DNA of 64,000 nt. Origin: Streptomyces lydicus. Lineage in GTDB: Bacteria; Actinomycetota; Actinomycetes; Streptomycetales; Streptomycetaceae. Within the stretch, counting starts at the first letter, position 1. The number at the start of each line of letters is the position of its first letter. Position numbers and translations under genes: made by a program. The DNA is taken from positions 1-64,000 of the forward strand of contig NZ_CP017157.1 in NCBI RefSeq assembly GCF_001729485.1, given 5' to 3'. This document shows, one piece after another, positions 53,446 to 62,431 of this stretch. Under the pieces are notes generated by a model. The model was given only the letters and a program-made list of their open reading frames with translations, had not been told where the DNA came from and did no database searches.

Positions 53446-55128
53446 TCACGCCGGCCGGCGCACCTCCACCGTCCGGAAGCGGTTCGCCACGAACGCGCCG
53501 TCGCAGAGCGCCGCATTGGCCGCGGGGTTGCCACCGGAGCCATGGAAGTCCGAGAACGCCGCGGTCTGGTTCACATAGACGCCGCCGGTCAGGTTCAGCG
53601 ACAGCTGGGCGCACTCCTCCAGGCAGGCGTCCTCGACCAGCTGCTCCACCTCGGCGGAGGTGGTGTACGCGCCGACCGTCATGGCGCCCTTCTCGCGGAC
53701 GGTGCGCCGCAGCAGATCCACCGCGTCGGCCGCGGAGTCCACAGCCACCGCGAAGGACACCGGCCCGAAGCACTCCGACAGATACGCCGCCTCGGAGTCC
53801 GGCTTGGCGCCGTCCAGCTTGACGATCACCGGCGTGCGGACCGTGGCCCCGGGGAACTCGGGATTGGCCACCTCACGGGAGGCCAGCGCCACCTCGCCCA
53901 GCCCGGCGGCGGCCTGGATCCGCTCCTTGACCTGGGGATTGACGATCGCGCCCAGCAGCGCGTTGGCGCGCGCGTCGTCGCCCAGCAGGCCGCTGACCGC
54001 GCCGGCGAGATCGGTGACGACCTCGTCGTACGACTTCGGTCCGGCGTCCGTCGTGATGCCCCCGCGGGGGATCAGCAGGTTCTGCGGTGTGGTGCACATC
54101 TGGCCGCTGTAGAGGGACAGCGAGAAGGCGAGGTTGCCGAGCATGCCCTTGTAGTCATCGGTGGAGTCGATGACGACGGTGTTGACCCCGGCCTTCTCCG
54201 TGAAGACCTGTGCCTGCCGGGCGTGCGTCTCCAGCCAGTCGCCGAAGGCGGTCGAGCCGGTGTAGTCGATGATCCGGACCTCGGGACGGACGGCCAGCGT
54301 CTTGGCCAGGCCCTCACCGGGCTTGTCCACGGCCAGGCACACCAGGTCGGCGGGGAATCCGGCGTCGTCGAGCACCTCGCGCGCCACCTTGACGGTCAGC
54401 GCCAGCGGCAGGACGGCCCGCGGATGCGGCTTGACCAGCACCGGGTTGCCGGTCGCCAGAGAGGCGAACAGTCCCGGGTAGCCGTTCCAGGTCGGGAAGG
54501 TGTTGCAGCCGATCATCAGGGCGATTCCGCGCGGTACGGCCGTGAAGCTCTTGGTCAGCTCCAGCGGATCACGCTTGCCCTGCGGCTTGGACCACGGTGC
54601 CTGTCCGGGGGTGCGCACCTGCTCGGCGTACGCGTACGCCACCGCCTCCAGGCCGCGGTCCTGGGCGTGCGGCCCACCCGCCTGGAACGCCATCATGAAC
54701 GCCTGCCCGCTGGTGTGCATCACGGCCTGCGCGAACTCATGGGTGCGGGCGCTGATCCGCGAAAGGATCTCCAGGCACACCGCCGCGCGCGTCTCCGGGC
54801 CCGCGTCCCGCCAGGAGGGGAGCGCGGAGCGCATCGCCGGCAGCAGCACGTCGACGTCCGGGTGGGGATAGCTGATGCCCAACTCCGGCCCGTAGGGCGA
54901 TACTTCCTCGCCCGCCCAGTCGTCCGTGCCGGGCTGGTCGAGCTCGAAGCGCTTGCCGCGCAGCGCCTCGAACGCGGCCAGGCCGTCGGGCGCGGCGTTC
55001 TCGCCGTACGCCTTCGGGTGCTCGGGGTGCGGGGACCAGTACGCGCGGGTGCGGATCGCGTCCAGCGCCTGGTCGAGGGTCGGGCGGTGCTTCTCGATCA
55101 ACTGCGCTGCGGTCATTTCGGCGGCCAT
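53446..55128 (-). CDS. paaN: Phenylacetic acid degradation protein PaaN (aldehyde dehydrogenase)
   Basis: ALDH-superfamily enzyme of aromatic catabolism. The 560-residue product shows FTEKAGVNTVVID (general-base Glu region), SGQMCTTPQNLLIP with the nucleophile Cys, and CFGPVSFAVAV near the C-terminus. It lacks the MaoC-like hydratase domain of E. coli PaaZ (about 680 residues), so ring cleavage and oxidation would be split between proteins. Start ATG 55128. Divergent from paaH across the shared operator. Confidence 0.88.
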   Translation of the reverse strand: MAAEMTAAQLIEKHRPTLDQALDAIRTRAYWSPHPEHPKAYGENAAPDGLAAFEALRGKRFELDQPGTDDWAGEEVSPYGPELGISYPHPDVDVLLPAMRSALPSWRDAGPETRAAVCLEILSRISARTHEFAQAVMHTSGQAFMMAFQAGGPHAQDRGLEAVAYAYAEQVRTPGQAPWSKPQGKRDPLELTKSFTAVPRGIALMIGCNTFPTWNGYPGLFASLATGNPVLVKPHPRAVLPLALTVKVAREVLDDAGFPADLVCLAVDKPGEGLAKTLAVRPEVRIIDYTGSTAFGDWLETHARQAQVFTEKAGVNTVVIDSTDDYKGMLGNLAFSLSLYSGQMCTTPQNLLIPRGGITTDAGPKSYDEVVTDLAGAVSGLLGDDARANALLGAIVNPQVKERIQAAAGLGEVALASREVANPEFPGATVRTPVIVKLDGAKPDSEAAYLSECFGPVSFAVAVDSAADAVDLLRRTVREKGAMTVGAYTTSAEVEQLVEDACLEECAQLSLNLTGGVYVNQTAAFSDFHGSGGNPAANAALCDGAFVANRFRTVEVRRPA

Positions 55129-55204
55129 CGATGACCAACTCCTCGTCGAGCCGGGCGGAGGGTGGATAAGGGCTGGGAGTGGACAGGGCAACGGAGTTAG
55201 AGTA

Positions 55205-55222
55205 ACCGAACGATCGGTCGGG
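55205..55222. promoter_or_regulatory. PaaR-type operator between paaN and paaH
   Basis: ACCGAACGATCGGTCGGG is the reverse-complement twin (17 of 18) of the paaA operator. It lies between the divergent starts at 55128 and 55276, so one site can control both genes. A DnaA-box-like TGTGGAAAA lies about 20 bp away (55243-55251). Confidence 0.78.
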
Positions 55223-55275
55223 GCAAGAGGGCCCGGCCAGCCTGTGGAAAAGTCGGACGGGGAGGATCAGCTGGC

Positions 55276-56796
55276 ATGACGGCACTCGGGACCAGCAGCA
55301 CCGTGGCAGTGGTGGGCACCGGCACCATGGGACAGGGCATCGCGCAGGTGGCGCTGGTCGCCGGCCATCGCGTACGCCTCTACGACACCGCCCCCGGGCG
55401 CGCCCGGGCGGCGGCCGAGACGATCGCCGGACGGCTGGACCGGCTCGTGGAGAAAGGCCGGATTCCGGCGGCGGAGCGGGATGCCGCCCGTGCGCGCCTC
55501 TCCCCCGCCGCCGACCTCGCGGAGCTCGCCGACGCCGCGCTGGTCATCGAGGCGATCCTGGAACAACTCCCCGCCAAACAGGAGCTCTTCGCGGCCCTGG
55601 AGGACGTCGTGGCCGCCGACTGCCTCCTGGCCACCAACACCTCCTCGCTGTCCGTGACCGCGGTCGCGGGCCGGCTGCGCCACCCCGGCCGCTGCGTGGG
55701 ACTGCACTTCTTCAATCCCGCGCCCCTGCTCCCCCTGGTCGAGGTGATCAGCGGCTTCGCCACCGGGGAGGCGGCCGCCACCACCGCGTACGACACCGCC
55801 GCGGCCTGGGGAAAGAAGCCGGTGCGCTGCGCCGACACCCCCGGCTTCATCGTCAACCGCATCGCCCGCCCCTTCTACGCCGAGGCACTGCGCGCCTACG
55901 AGGAGCGCACGGCGGACCCCGCCACCATCGATGCCGTGCTGCGCGAGGGCGCCGGCTTCAAGATGGGGCCGTTCGAGCTGACCGACCTCATCGGGCAGGA
56001 CGTGAACGAGGCGGTCACCCACTCCGTGTGGCAGGGCTTCTTCCAGGACCCGAAGTTCACCCCCTCCCTGGCGCAGCGCCGGCTGGTGGAGTCGGGGCTG
56101 CACGGCCGCAAGACGGGACGCGGATGGTTCGACCACTCCGAGGGCGCCGGCCGGCCCGAGCCGCGTACCGCCGCGCCCCGGCCCGCCCCGGAGGCCGTCG
56201 CCGTGCACGGGGTGCTGCCCGGCCCCGCGGCGGTGCTGCGGGAGCTGATCGAGGAGGCGGGCATCAAGGTCACCCCGGACCGCGCGCCGGGGGAATCGGA
56301 GGGCTTCATCCGGCTCCCCGGGGGAGCGCGCCTCGCGCTGACCAACGGCTGTCCGGCGACGGGCGTCGGGTACGAGAAGTGCATCCGCTTCGATCTCTCG
56401 CTCGACTACCGGGCCGCCACCCGGATCGCCCTCGCGGCCTCGGTCACCTGCTCCGAGGCGGACCTCGCGGAGGCGATCGGGCTGTTCCAGGCGCTGGGCA
56501 AGCAGGTCAGCGTGATCGAGGACGTCCCTGGCATGATCGTCGCCCGGACCATCGCCATGATCATCGACTTCGCCGTGGACGCGGCGGCCCGCGAGGTCGC
56601 GTCCCCCGAGGACATCGACACGGCCATGCGGCTGGGCGTGAACTATCCCGGCGGCCCCATGGAGTGGGCCGAGCGGCTCGGTGCCCACTGGGTGTGGCAC
56701 CTGCTGGACTCGCTGCACCGTCACCACGCCGGCGGACGCTACGTACCGTCCTGGGCGCTACGGCGCCGTGCGGACCTCGAGGAATTGGTGCTCTAA
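55276..56796 (+). CDS. paaH: 3-hydroxyacyl-CoA dehydrogenase (PaaH-like)
   Basis: NAD-dependent oxidation of 3-hydroxyadipyl-CoA or other 3-hydroxyacyl-CoA. The 506-residue product has an N-terminal Rossmann domain (VAVVGTGTMGQGIAQ), the catalytic GLHFFNPAPLLPLVEVI segment (His), DTPGFIVNRI, and two 3HCDH C-terminal domains (about 190-290 and 390-495, both with P-x-x-M/G-x-x-E/W motifs), the double-domain form typical of PaaH/PaaC. A TetR gene begins 2 bp after its stop. Confidence 0.92.
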   Translation: MTALGTSSTVAVVGTGTMGQGIAQVALVAGHRVRLYDTAPGRARAAAETIAGRLDRLVEKGRIPAAERDAARARLSPAADLAELADAALVIEAILEQLPAKQELFAALEDVVAADCLLATNTSSLSVTAVAGRLRHPGRCVGLHFFNPAPLLPLVEVISGFATGEAAATTAYDTAAAWGKKPVRCADTPGFIVNRIARPFYAEALRAYEERTADPATIDAVLREGAGFKMGPFELTDLIGQDVNEAVTHSVWQGFFQDPKFTPSLAQRRLVESGLHGRKTGRGWFDHSEGAGRPEPRTAAPRPAPEAVAVHGVLPGPAAVLRELIEEAGIKVTPDRAPGESEGFIRLPGGARLALTNGCPATGVGYEKCIRFDLSLDYRAATRIALAASVTCSEADLAEAIGLFQALGKQVSVIEDVPGMIVARTIAMIIDFAVDAAAREVASPEDIDTAMRLGVNYPGGPMEWAERLGAHWVWHLLDSLHRHHAGGRYVPSWALRRRADLEELVL

Positions 56797-56798
56797 TC

Positions 56799-57389
56799 AT
56801 GACCATGGCCAAGCGCGACACCTATACGCCTGATTCGCTGCTCGCGGTCGCCGTCGAGGTGTTCATCGAGCGCGGCTACGACGGCACGTCCATGGAGCAC
56901 CTCTCCAAGGCGGCCGGTATCTCGAAGTCCTCGATCTACCACCACGTGCGCAGCAAGGAAGAGCTGCTGCGCCGCGCGATAAGCCGGGCCCTGGACGGCC
57001 TGTTCGGTGTGCTGGAGGAACCGGGCGCCCTACAGGGGCGAGCCATCGAGCGGCTGGAGTACGTGACCCGGCGCGTGGCCGAGGTGCTGATGGACGAACT
57101 GCCTTACGTGACGCTGCTGTTGCGGGTGCGCGGAAACACGGACACCGAGCGGTGGGCGATGGAGCGCCGCCGGGAGTTCGACCACAACGTCGCCGATCTG
57201 CTCAAACAGGCCGCCGCTGACGGTGATCTGCGGGACGACGTGGACATCCGACTGGCCACCCGGCTGCTCTTCGGCATGATCAACTCGATTGTGGAGTGGT
57301 ACCGGCCGGGGCGCGGCGGCGCGGCCAGCCGTGACGAGGTCGCCGAGGCCGTGGTGCGGACGGCGTTCGCGGGGCTGCGGAAGGTCTGA
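56799..57389 (+). CDS. TetR-family regulator (candidate PaaR)
   Basis: The 196-residue product has an N-terminal TetR HTH (about 10-55: PDSLLAVAVEVFIERGYDGTSMEHLSKAAGISKSSIYHHVRSKEELL) and a helical ligand domain. It begins 2 bp after paaH (ATG 56799; a second ATG at 56805), so it is co-transcribed with paaH. It is the natural candidate for the regulator of the ACCGA-N8-TCGGT palindromes at paaA, paaN/paaH and bkdA; phenylacetyl-CoA would be the expected ligand (inferred). Confidence 0.87.
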   Translation: MTMAKRDTYTPDSLLAVAVEVFIERGYDGTSMEHLSKAAGISKSSIYHHVRSKEELLRRAISRALDGLFGVLEEPGALQGRAIERLEYVTRRVAEVLMDELPYVTLLLRVRGNTDTERWAMERRREFDHNVADLLKQAAADGDLRDDVDIRLATRLLFGMINSIVEWYRPGRGGAASRDEVAEAVVRTAFAGLRKV

Positions 57390-57459
57390 GGGGCGGGGGG
57401 TCTTGCCTGGAGTGGGCGGTGTGAGCTGAGCTGCTGGCACCCCCCACCCCCGAACCCAC

Positions 57460-57504
57460 CCCCCGCCCCCTCCCCCGAAGGGGGAGAGGGGGAGGGGGCG
57501 GGGG
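57460..57504. terminator. Long GC hairpin between the TetR gene and bkdR
   Basis: A perfect 17-bp inverted repeat of C/T and G/A runs (57460-57476 with 57488-57504) and an 11-nt loop lies between two convergent genes. A nested CTCCCCC/GGGGGAG alternative hairpin uses the same left arm (57470-57486). Confidence 0.75.
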
Positions 57505-57584
57505 AAGCCGCAGCGGCAGCCTCGCGTCGTAGGCAAGGGGGCAGAGCGGCTTCTCGCGGGCACCGGGCACGGGTCAGCGGCCGG

Positions 57585-57650
57585 GCCCGAGATCCGGCTT
57601 CTCGTGGCCAGTGGTCAGTAGCCGAGTCCGAGCCCGAGATCCGGCTTCTC
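57585..57650 (+). repeat. 19-bp direct repeat pair
   Basis: GCCCGAGATCCGGCTTCTC occurs at 57585-57603 and 57632-57650, 47 bp apart; a partial copy of its end (CGGCTTCTC) lies at 57547-57555. The phrase TGAGCCCCGCCCC also occurs twice (about 57668 and 57745). The 371-bp spacer 57390-57760 contains no gene. Confidence 0.7.
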
Positions 57651-57760
57651 CCCGCCGGCGTCAGCGGCTGAGCCCCGCCCCTGCCGGCCAACGGCAAGGG
57701 GTACGGCCCCCACCCCTCCCTTTCGGCGCCGGCGACAGCGGTTGAGCCCCGCCCCACGTC

Positions 57761-58276
57761 CTACGCCTCCTCCGGCCCCAGGTTCGTCTCCTCGAAGACC
57801 AGCAGCGTCCTGGTGCTGAGGACTTCGGGTATCGACTGGATGCGGGTGAGGACCAGTTCGCGCAGTTCGCGGTTGTCCTTGGTATGGACCAGCAGCAGCA
57901 CGTCGAAATCGCCGCTGACCAGCGCGATATGGGTAGCGCCCGGCAGTGACGTCAGCTGCTTGCGCACGGTCCGCCAGGAGTTCTGGACGATTTTCAGCGT
58001 GATGTACGCGGAGGCGCCCTGGCCTGCCCGTTCCTGGTCGACGAGGGCGCTGAAGCCGCGGATCACGCCGTCGTCGATGAGCCGGTTGATCCGCGCGTAC
58101 GCATTGGCGCGCGAGACGTGCACCCGCTCGGCCACGGAGCGTATCGAGGCCCGGCCGTCGGTCTGCAGCATGCGCAGGATCGAGCGGTCGATGGTGTCCA
58201 GCGGGCGTGCGGCCGGTGATGGCGGGGCGGGGTGTGACGACGGTCCTCCGCTGTTGGCCATCTGTTCGTCCGGCAT
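57761..58276 (-). CDS. bkdR: Lrp/AsnC-family regulator BkdR
   Basis: The 171-residue product has a 25-residue disordered lead, an AsnC HTH (about 27-75: LDTIDRSILRMLQTDGRASIRSVAERVHVSRANAYARINRLIDDGVIRGF) and a RAM ligand domain (about 85-160). It is divergent from bkdABC, the arrangement known for BkdR regulation of branched-chain amino-acid catabolism. The octameric family usually responds to an amino acid. Start ATG 58276. Confidence 0.92.
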   Translation of the reverse strand: MPDEQMANSGGPSSHPAPPSPAARPLDTIDRSILRMLQTDGRASIRSVAERVHVSRANAYARINRLIDDGVIRGFSALVDQERAGQGASAYITLKIVQNSWRTVRKQLTSLPGATHIALVSGDFDVLLLVHTKDNRELRELVLTRIQSIPEVLSTRTLLVFEETNLGPEEA

Positions 58277-58321
58277 ATGGTCCCGCCTCCCCTTTGTGGA
58301 CGCCCTGTCTTCATCTCAAGC

Positions 58322-58395
58322 TGTGGAGAACCGTTTGTCCACAGGCTGAACCCGCCTGTAGCCAAAATGCATCAGCGACCGAACAATCGGTAGGG
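58322..58395. promoter_or_regulatory. bkdR-bkdA control region: DnaA-box-like sites and a PaaR-like palindrome
   Basis: In the 224-bp divergent spacer lie TGTGGAGAA (58322-58330), a perfect TTGTCCACA (58335-58343) and ACCGAACAATCGGTAGGG (58378-58395), which matches the paaN/paaH operator at 16 of 18 positions. BkdR sites should also be here, but I cannot single one out. Confidence 0.6.
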
Positions 58396-58500
58396 AAGGG
58401 CTCAGCCGCCCCGACCGACTCCATCCTGCCCATCCGCCGTCCGCCCACCACCCCAATGAGGCGCCCGCGCGCCACCCCCTGATCCGAGGAGGTGCTCGAC

Positions 58501-59694
58501 ATGACGGTCCTAGAGCAGCCCGGCAGCAGCAGGAACAAGAGCAGCCTGGCCGGCCCGCCGCCCGCATGGCGGCCGCGCGTCGACCCCGCGCCCCTCCTGC
58601 CCGACGCGGCGCCGTACCGCCTCCTGGGCACGGACGCCGCGGCCCGACTCGACTCCGGACTGCTGACCCGGCTGTACGCCCAGCTGGTGCGCGGCCGTCG
58701 CTACAACGCCCAGGCCACGGCACTGACCCGGCAGGGAAGGCTGGCGGTCTATCCGTCCTCCACCGGCCAGGAGGCTTGCGAGGTGGCCGCCGCGCTGGCC
58801 CTCGAAGAGCGTGACTGGCTCTTCCCCAGCTACCGCGACACCCTGGCCGCCGTGGCCCGTGGCCTCGACCCCGTACAGGCCCTGACCCTGCTGCGCGGCG
58901 ACTGGCACAACGGCTACGACCCGCACGAACACCGCATCGCCCCCTTGTGCACCCCCCTCGCCACCCAGCTCCCCCACGCCGTGGGCCTCGCGCACGCCGC
59001 CCGTCTCAAGGGCGATGACGTGGTGGCGCTGGCCATGGTGGGCGACGGCGGCACGAGCGAGGGCGACTTCCACGAGGCGCTGAACTTCGCGGCGTTGTGG
59101 CAGGCGCCGGTCGTCTTCCTGGTCCAGAACAACGGCTTCGCGATCTCCGTGCCGCTCGCCAAGCAGACCGCGGCGCCGTCCCTCGCCCACAAGGCGGTCG
59201 GATACGGCATGCCGGGACGCCTGGTCGACGGCAACGACGCGCCCGCGGTGCACGAGGTGCTCACCGAGGCCGTGGAACGTGCCCGCGGAGGCGGCGGCCC
59301 CACCCTGGTCGAGGCCGTCACGTATCGCATCGAGGCCCACACCAACGCCGACGACGCCACCCGCTACCGCGCCGACTCCGAGGTCGAGACCTGGCGGGCG
59401 CACGACCCGATAGCGCTCCTGGAGCACGAACTCGAGGCCCGGCGGCTGCTGACCGACGAACTCGTCGGCGCCACCCGGGACGGCGCCGAGCAGATGGCGG
59501 CCGACCTCCGGGAGCGGATGAACGCCGATCCGGTGCTCGACCCGATGGACCTGTTCAACCACGTATACGCCGAGCAGAGCAGCCAACTGCGTGAGCAGGC
59601 GGCGCAGTTGCGCGCCGAGCTGGATGCCGAGGCCGCCGGACACCCCGAGGACGCAGCGGGCACCGGCGGGTCCGCCGAGGAGGCCAGGCCATGA
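58501..59694 (+). CDS. bkdA: Branched-chain 2-oxoacid dehydrogenase E1 alpha
   Basis: Thiamine-diphosphate-dependent decarboxylase subunit, with BkdB. The 397-residue product shows the ThDP motif region GDGGTSEGDFHEALNFA-x-N (ending NNGFAIS), the phosphorylation-loop-like YRIEAHTNADD and RYRADSEVE. It makes branched acyl-CoA from valine, leucine and isoleucine, the primers of branched fatty acids and a source of extender units. I chose ATG 58501 because CGAGGAGGTG lies just upstream; the GTG at 58492 is part of that site. Confidence 0.94.
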   Translation: MTVLEQPGSSRNKSSLAGPPPAWRPRVDPAPLLPDAAPYRLLGTDAAARLDSGLLTRLYAQLVRGRRYNAQATALTRQGRLAVYPSSTGQEACEVAAALALEERDWLFPSYRDTLAAVARGLDPVQALTLLRGDWHNGYDPHEHRIAPLCTPLATQLPHAVGLAHAARLKGDDVVALAMVGDGGTSEGDFHEALNFAALWQAPVVFLVQNNGFAISVPLAKQTAAPSLAHKAVGYGMPGRLVDGNDAPAVHEVLTEAVERARGGGGPTLVEAVTYRIEAHTNADDATRYRADSEVETWRAHDPIALLEHELEARRLLTDELVGATRDGAEQMAADLRERMNADPVLDPMDLFNHVYAEQSSQLREQAAQLRAELDAEAAGHPEDAAGTGGSAEEARP

Positions 59695-60725
59695 CGACCA
59701 CCGTTCCGGCGACCGCGCGCAAGCCCGCCACGATGGCGCAGGCACTGACCCGCGCCCTGCACGACGCCATGGCCGAGGACCCGTCCGTCCACGTCATGGG
59801 CGAGGACGTCGGCACCCTGGGCGGCGTCTTCCGGGTCACCGACGGCCTGGCCAGGGAGTTCGGCGAGGACCGCTGCACGGACACCGCGCTCGCCGAGGCC
59901 GGCATCCTCGGCACCGCCGTCGGCATGGCGATGTACGGACTGCGGCCGGTCGTGGAGATGCAGTTCGACGCGTTCGCCTACCCGGCGTTCGAGCAGCTGG
60001 TCAGCCATGTGGCGAAGATGCGCAACCGCACCCGCGGTGCCCTGCCGATGCCGCTGACGATCCGGATTCCCTACGGCGGCGGGATCGGCGGCGTCGAGCA
60101 CCACAGCGACTCCTCCGAGGCGTACTACCTCGCCACCCCGGGGCTCCAGGTCGTCACCCCGGCGACCGTCGAGGACGCCTACGGGCTGCTCAGGGCCGCC
60201 ATCGCCTCCGACGACCCGGTCGTCTTCCTGGAGCCCAAGCGGCTCTACTGGTCCAAGTCCGACTGGTCGCCGGACGCGCCCGCGCCGGTCGCCCCGCTGG
60301 GCCGGGCCGAGGTCCGGCGCCGCGGCAGCAGCGCCACGCTGATCACCTACGGGCCGTCGCTGCCGGTCTGCATGGAGGCCGCCGAGGCGGCCCGTGCCGA
60401 GGGCTGGGACCTGGAAGTGGTCGACCTGCGCTCCCTGATGCCGTTCGACGACGAGACGGTCTGTGCGTCGGTGCGCCGCACCGGACGTGCCGTGATCGTC
60501 CACGAGTCCAACGGGTTCGGCGGTCCCGGAGGGGAGATCGCCGCACGGATCACGGAACGCTGCTTCCACCACCTGGAGGCGCCGGTGCTGCGCGTCGCCG
60601 GCTTCGACATCCCGTACGCCCCGCCGATGCTGGAGCGGCACCATCTGCCCGGCGTGGACCGGATCCTGGACACCGTCGCCCGCCTCCAGTGGGAGTCGGA
60701 CTGGACCGAGGGACGTGGTGAGTGA
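59691..60725 (+). CDS. bkdB: Branched-chain 2-oxoacid dehydrogenase E1 beta
   Basis: The 344-residue product is the transketolase-like subunit with GEDVGTLGGVFRVTDGLAREFG, GMAMYGLRPVVEMQFDAFAYPAFEQLVSHVAKMRNRT and the C-terminal domain (LITYGPSLPVCMEAAE, VVDLRSLMPFDDETV, VHESNGFGGPGGEIAARI). The ATG overlaps the bkdA stop (ATGA); its own stop overlaps bkdC. It forms the E1 heterotetramer with BkdA. Confidence 0.95.
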   Translation: MTTTVPATARKPATMAQALTRALHDAMAEDPSVHVMGEDVGTLGGVFRVTDGLAREFGEDRCTDTALAEAGILGTAVGMAMYGLRPVVEMQFDAFAYPAFEQLVSHVAKMRNRTRGALPMPLTIRIPYGGGIGGVEHHSDSSEAYYLATPGLQVVTPATVEDAYGLLRAAIASDDPVVFLEPKRLYWSKSDWSPDAPAPVAPLGRAEVRRRGSSATLITYGPSLPVCMEAAEAARAEGWDLEVVDLRSLMPFDDETVCASVRRTGRAVIVHESNGFGGPGGEIAARITERCFHHLEAPVLRVAGFDIPYAPPMLERHHLPGVDRILDTVARLQWESDWTEGRGE

Positions 60726-62257
60726 TGGCCGTGGTCCGCGAATTCACCCTGCCCGACCTGGGGGAGGGCCTCACCGAGGCGACGATCGTGACGTGGATGG
60801 TCGAGGTCGGCGAGGTGGTCGCCGTCGACCAGCCCGTCGTGGAGGTCGAGACCGCCAAGGCGATGGTGGAGGTGCCCTGCCCGTACGGCGGGGTGGTGAC
60901 CGCGCGCTTCGGCGACGAGGGCGCTGAAGTCCCGGTGGGCGCACCGCTGGTGACGGTCGCGGTCGGCGCGGTACCGGACGATCTGGCCGGGACCGGACCC
61001 TCGGCGCATGGCTCCGCGGCCGACGGCGCGCCTGGGAGCCCTGCGGACGCGGCGGAGGCCGGGTCGGGGAACGTGCTCGTCGGGTACGGCACGAGCGCGG
61101 CGGCGGCGCGGCGGCGCCGGATCCGGCCGGGCGGCACCACGGGCCCCGCGGCAGGGGCGCCGCGGCCGGCGGAGCAGGTGACGGCGGCCGGGCAGGACAG
61201 CTCCGGCGCGGACGCTGCGGCGGCCCCCGGGGCCGTGGCCGCAGCCGGGGCGCGTACGGGGGCGAACGGCTCGGCCGCGGCCGGTGCGGCGGATGCCGGC
61301 AGCCGTACGGTGGCCGTCATCTCGCCGCTGGTACGGCGGATGGCCCGGGAACACGACCTGGATCTGCGGGAGGTGACCGGTTCGGGGCGGGACGGGCTCA
61401 TTCTCCGTACGGATGTCGAGTGTGCGATCCGGACGCGACAGGAGCGTGCGACGGCCGGTGCCGGTGTGACGGGCGCGGCAGGGGCCGCTGCCGGCACGGT
61501 GACCGGTGTCCTGACCGCCCCCGGCCCGGAGCCGGTCACGACGCCTGCCGGGGCCGCGGCCCCGACCGGCGAGGAGCGGATTCCGCTGCGGGGGATGCTG
61601 GGTGCGGCGGCCGAGAAGTTCAGCCGCAGCCGGCGGGAGATCCCGGAGGCCACCTGCTGGGTGGACGCCGACGCCACCGAACTCCTCGCCGCCCGCAGGG
61701 CGATGAATGTGCCCGGTGCCCCCAAGGTGTCGCTGCTCGCGCTGCTGGCCCGGATCACCACGGCCGCCCTCGCCCGGTTCCCGCAGCTCAACTCCACTGT
61801 GGACACCAAGACCCAGGAGATCGTCCGGCTGCCGGCCGTCCATCTGGGCTTCGCGGCGCAGACCGACCGCGGCCTGGTGGTGCCGGTCGTACGGGACGCC
61901 CATGCGCGGACCGTCGAGGACCTCTCCGCCGAGTTCGCCCGGCTCACCGAAACCGCCAGGGCGGGTGGACTGTCCCTGGCCGAGCTGACACACGGCACCT
62001 TCACCCTCAACAACTACGGCGTCTTCGGCGTCGACGGCTCCACGCCGATCATCAACCACCCCGAGGCGGCGATGCTCGGTGTGGGCCGGATAGCCGCCAA
62101 GCCCTGGGTGCATGACGGGGAGTTGGCCGTCCGGCAGGTCGTCCAGCTGTCGCTCACCTTCGACCACCGGGTGTGCGACGGCGGCACCGCCGGGGGCTTC
62201 CTGCGGTTCGTCGCCGACTGCGTGGAGCAGCCCGCGCTGTTGCTGCGGGGGCTGTGA
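60725..62257 (+). CDS. bkdC: Branched-chain 2-oxoacid dehydrogenase E2 (acyltransferase)
   Basis: The 510-residue product has an N-terminal lipoyl domain (about 1-80) with the lipoyl Lys in ETAKAMVEVP, an Ala/Pro/Gly-rich linker, an E1/E3-binding domain (about 200-235: VISPLVRRMAREHDLDLREVTGSGRDGLI) and the catalytic domain with the C-terminal active site TFDHRVCDGG. The long Ala/Gly/Pro linkers are unusually rich in direct A-A-G-A/A-T-A-G repeats. The start is ATG 60725, or the GTG at 60722 overlapping bkdB. No E3 gene is in the window. Confidence 0.94.
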   Translation: MAVVREFTLPDLGEGLTEATIVTWMVEVGEVVAVDQPVVEVETAKAMVEVPCPYGGVVTARFGDEGAEVPVGAPLVTVAVGAVPDDLAGTGPSAHGSAADGAPGSPADAAEAGSGNVLVGYGTSAAAARRRRIRPGGTTGPAAGAPRPAEQVTAAGQDSSGADAAAAPGAVAAAGARTGANGSAAAGAADAGSRTVAVISPLVRRMAREHDLDLREVTGSGRDGLILRTDVECAIRTRQERATAGAGVTGAAGAAAGTVTGVLTAPGPEPVTTPAGAAAPTGEERIPLRGMLGAAAEKFSRSRREIPEATCWVDADATELLAARRAMNVPGAPKVSLLALLARITTAALARFPQLNSTVDTKTQEIVRLPAVHLGFAAQTDRGLVVPVVRDAHARTVEDLSAEFARLTETARAGGLSLAELTHGTFTLNNYGVFGVDGSTPIINHPEAAMLGVGRIAAKPWVHDGELAVRQVVQLSLTFDHRVCDGGTAGGFLRFVADCVEQPALLLRGL

Positions 62258-62431
62258 GCGCGGAGAGCCGCACGGGTGAGGGCGGCGGTGTCCGAGCCGG
62301 CCGCTGTGGCCCGGCCGGCCACGCCAGGACCGGCCGCCTCACCGGGGCCCGCCACGGCATCCGCGCGGCGCTGAGCCTTCCGTCCCGTGCCGCCTCTGTG
62401 TGAGCGCCCTGCCCCTGGTGATACTCAAGGG

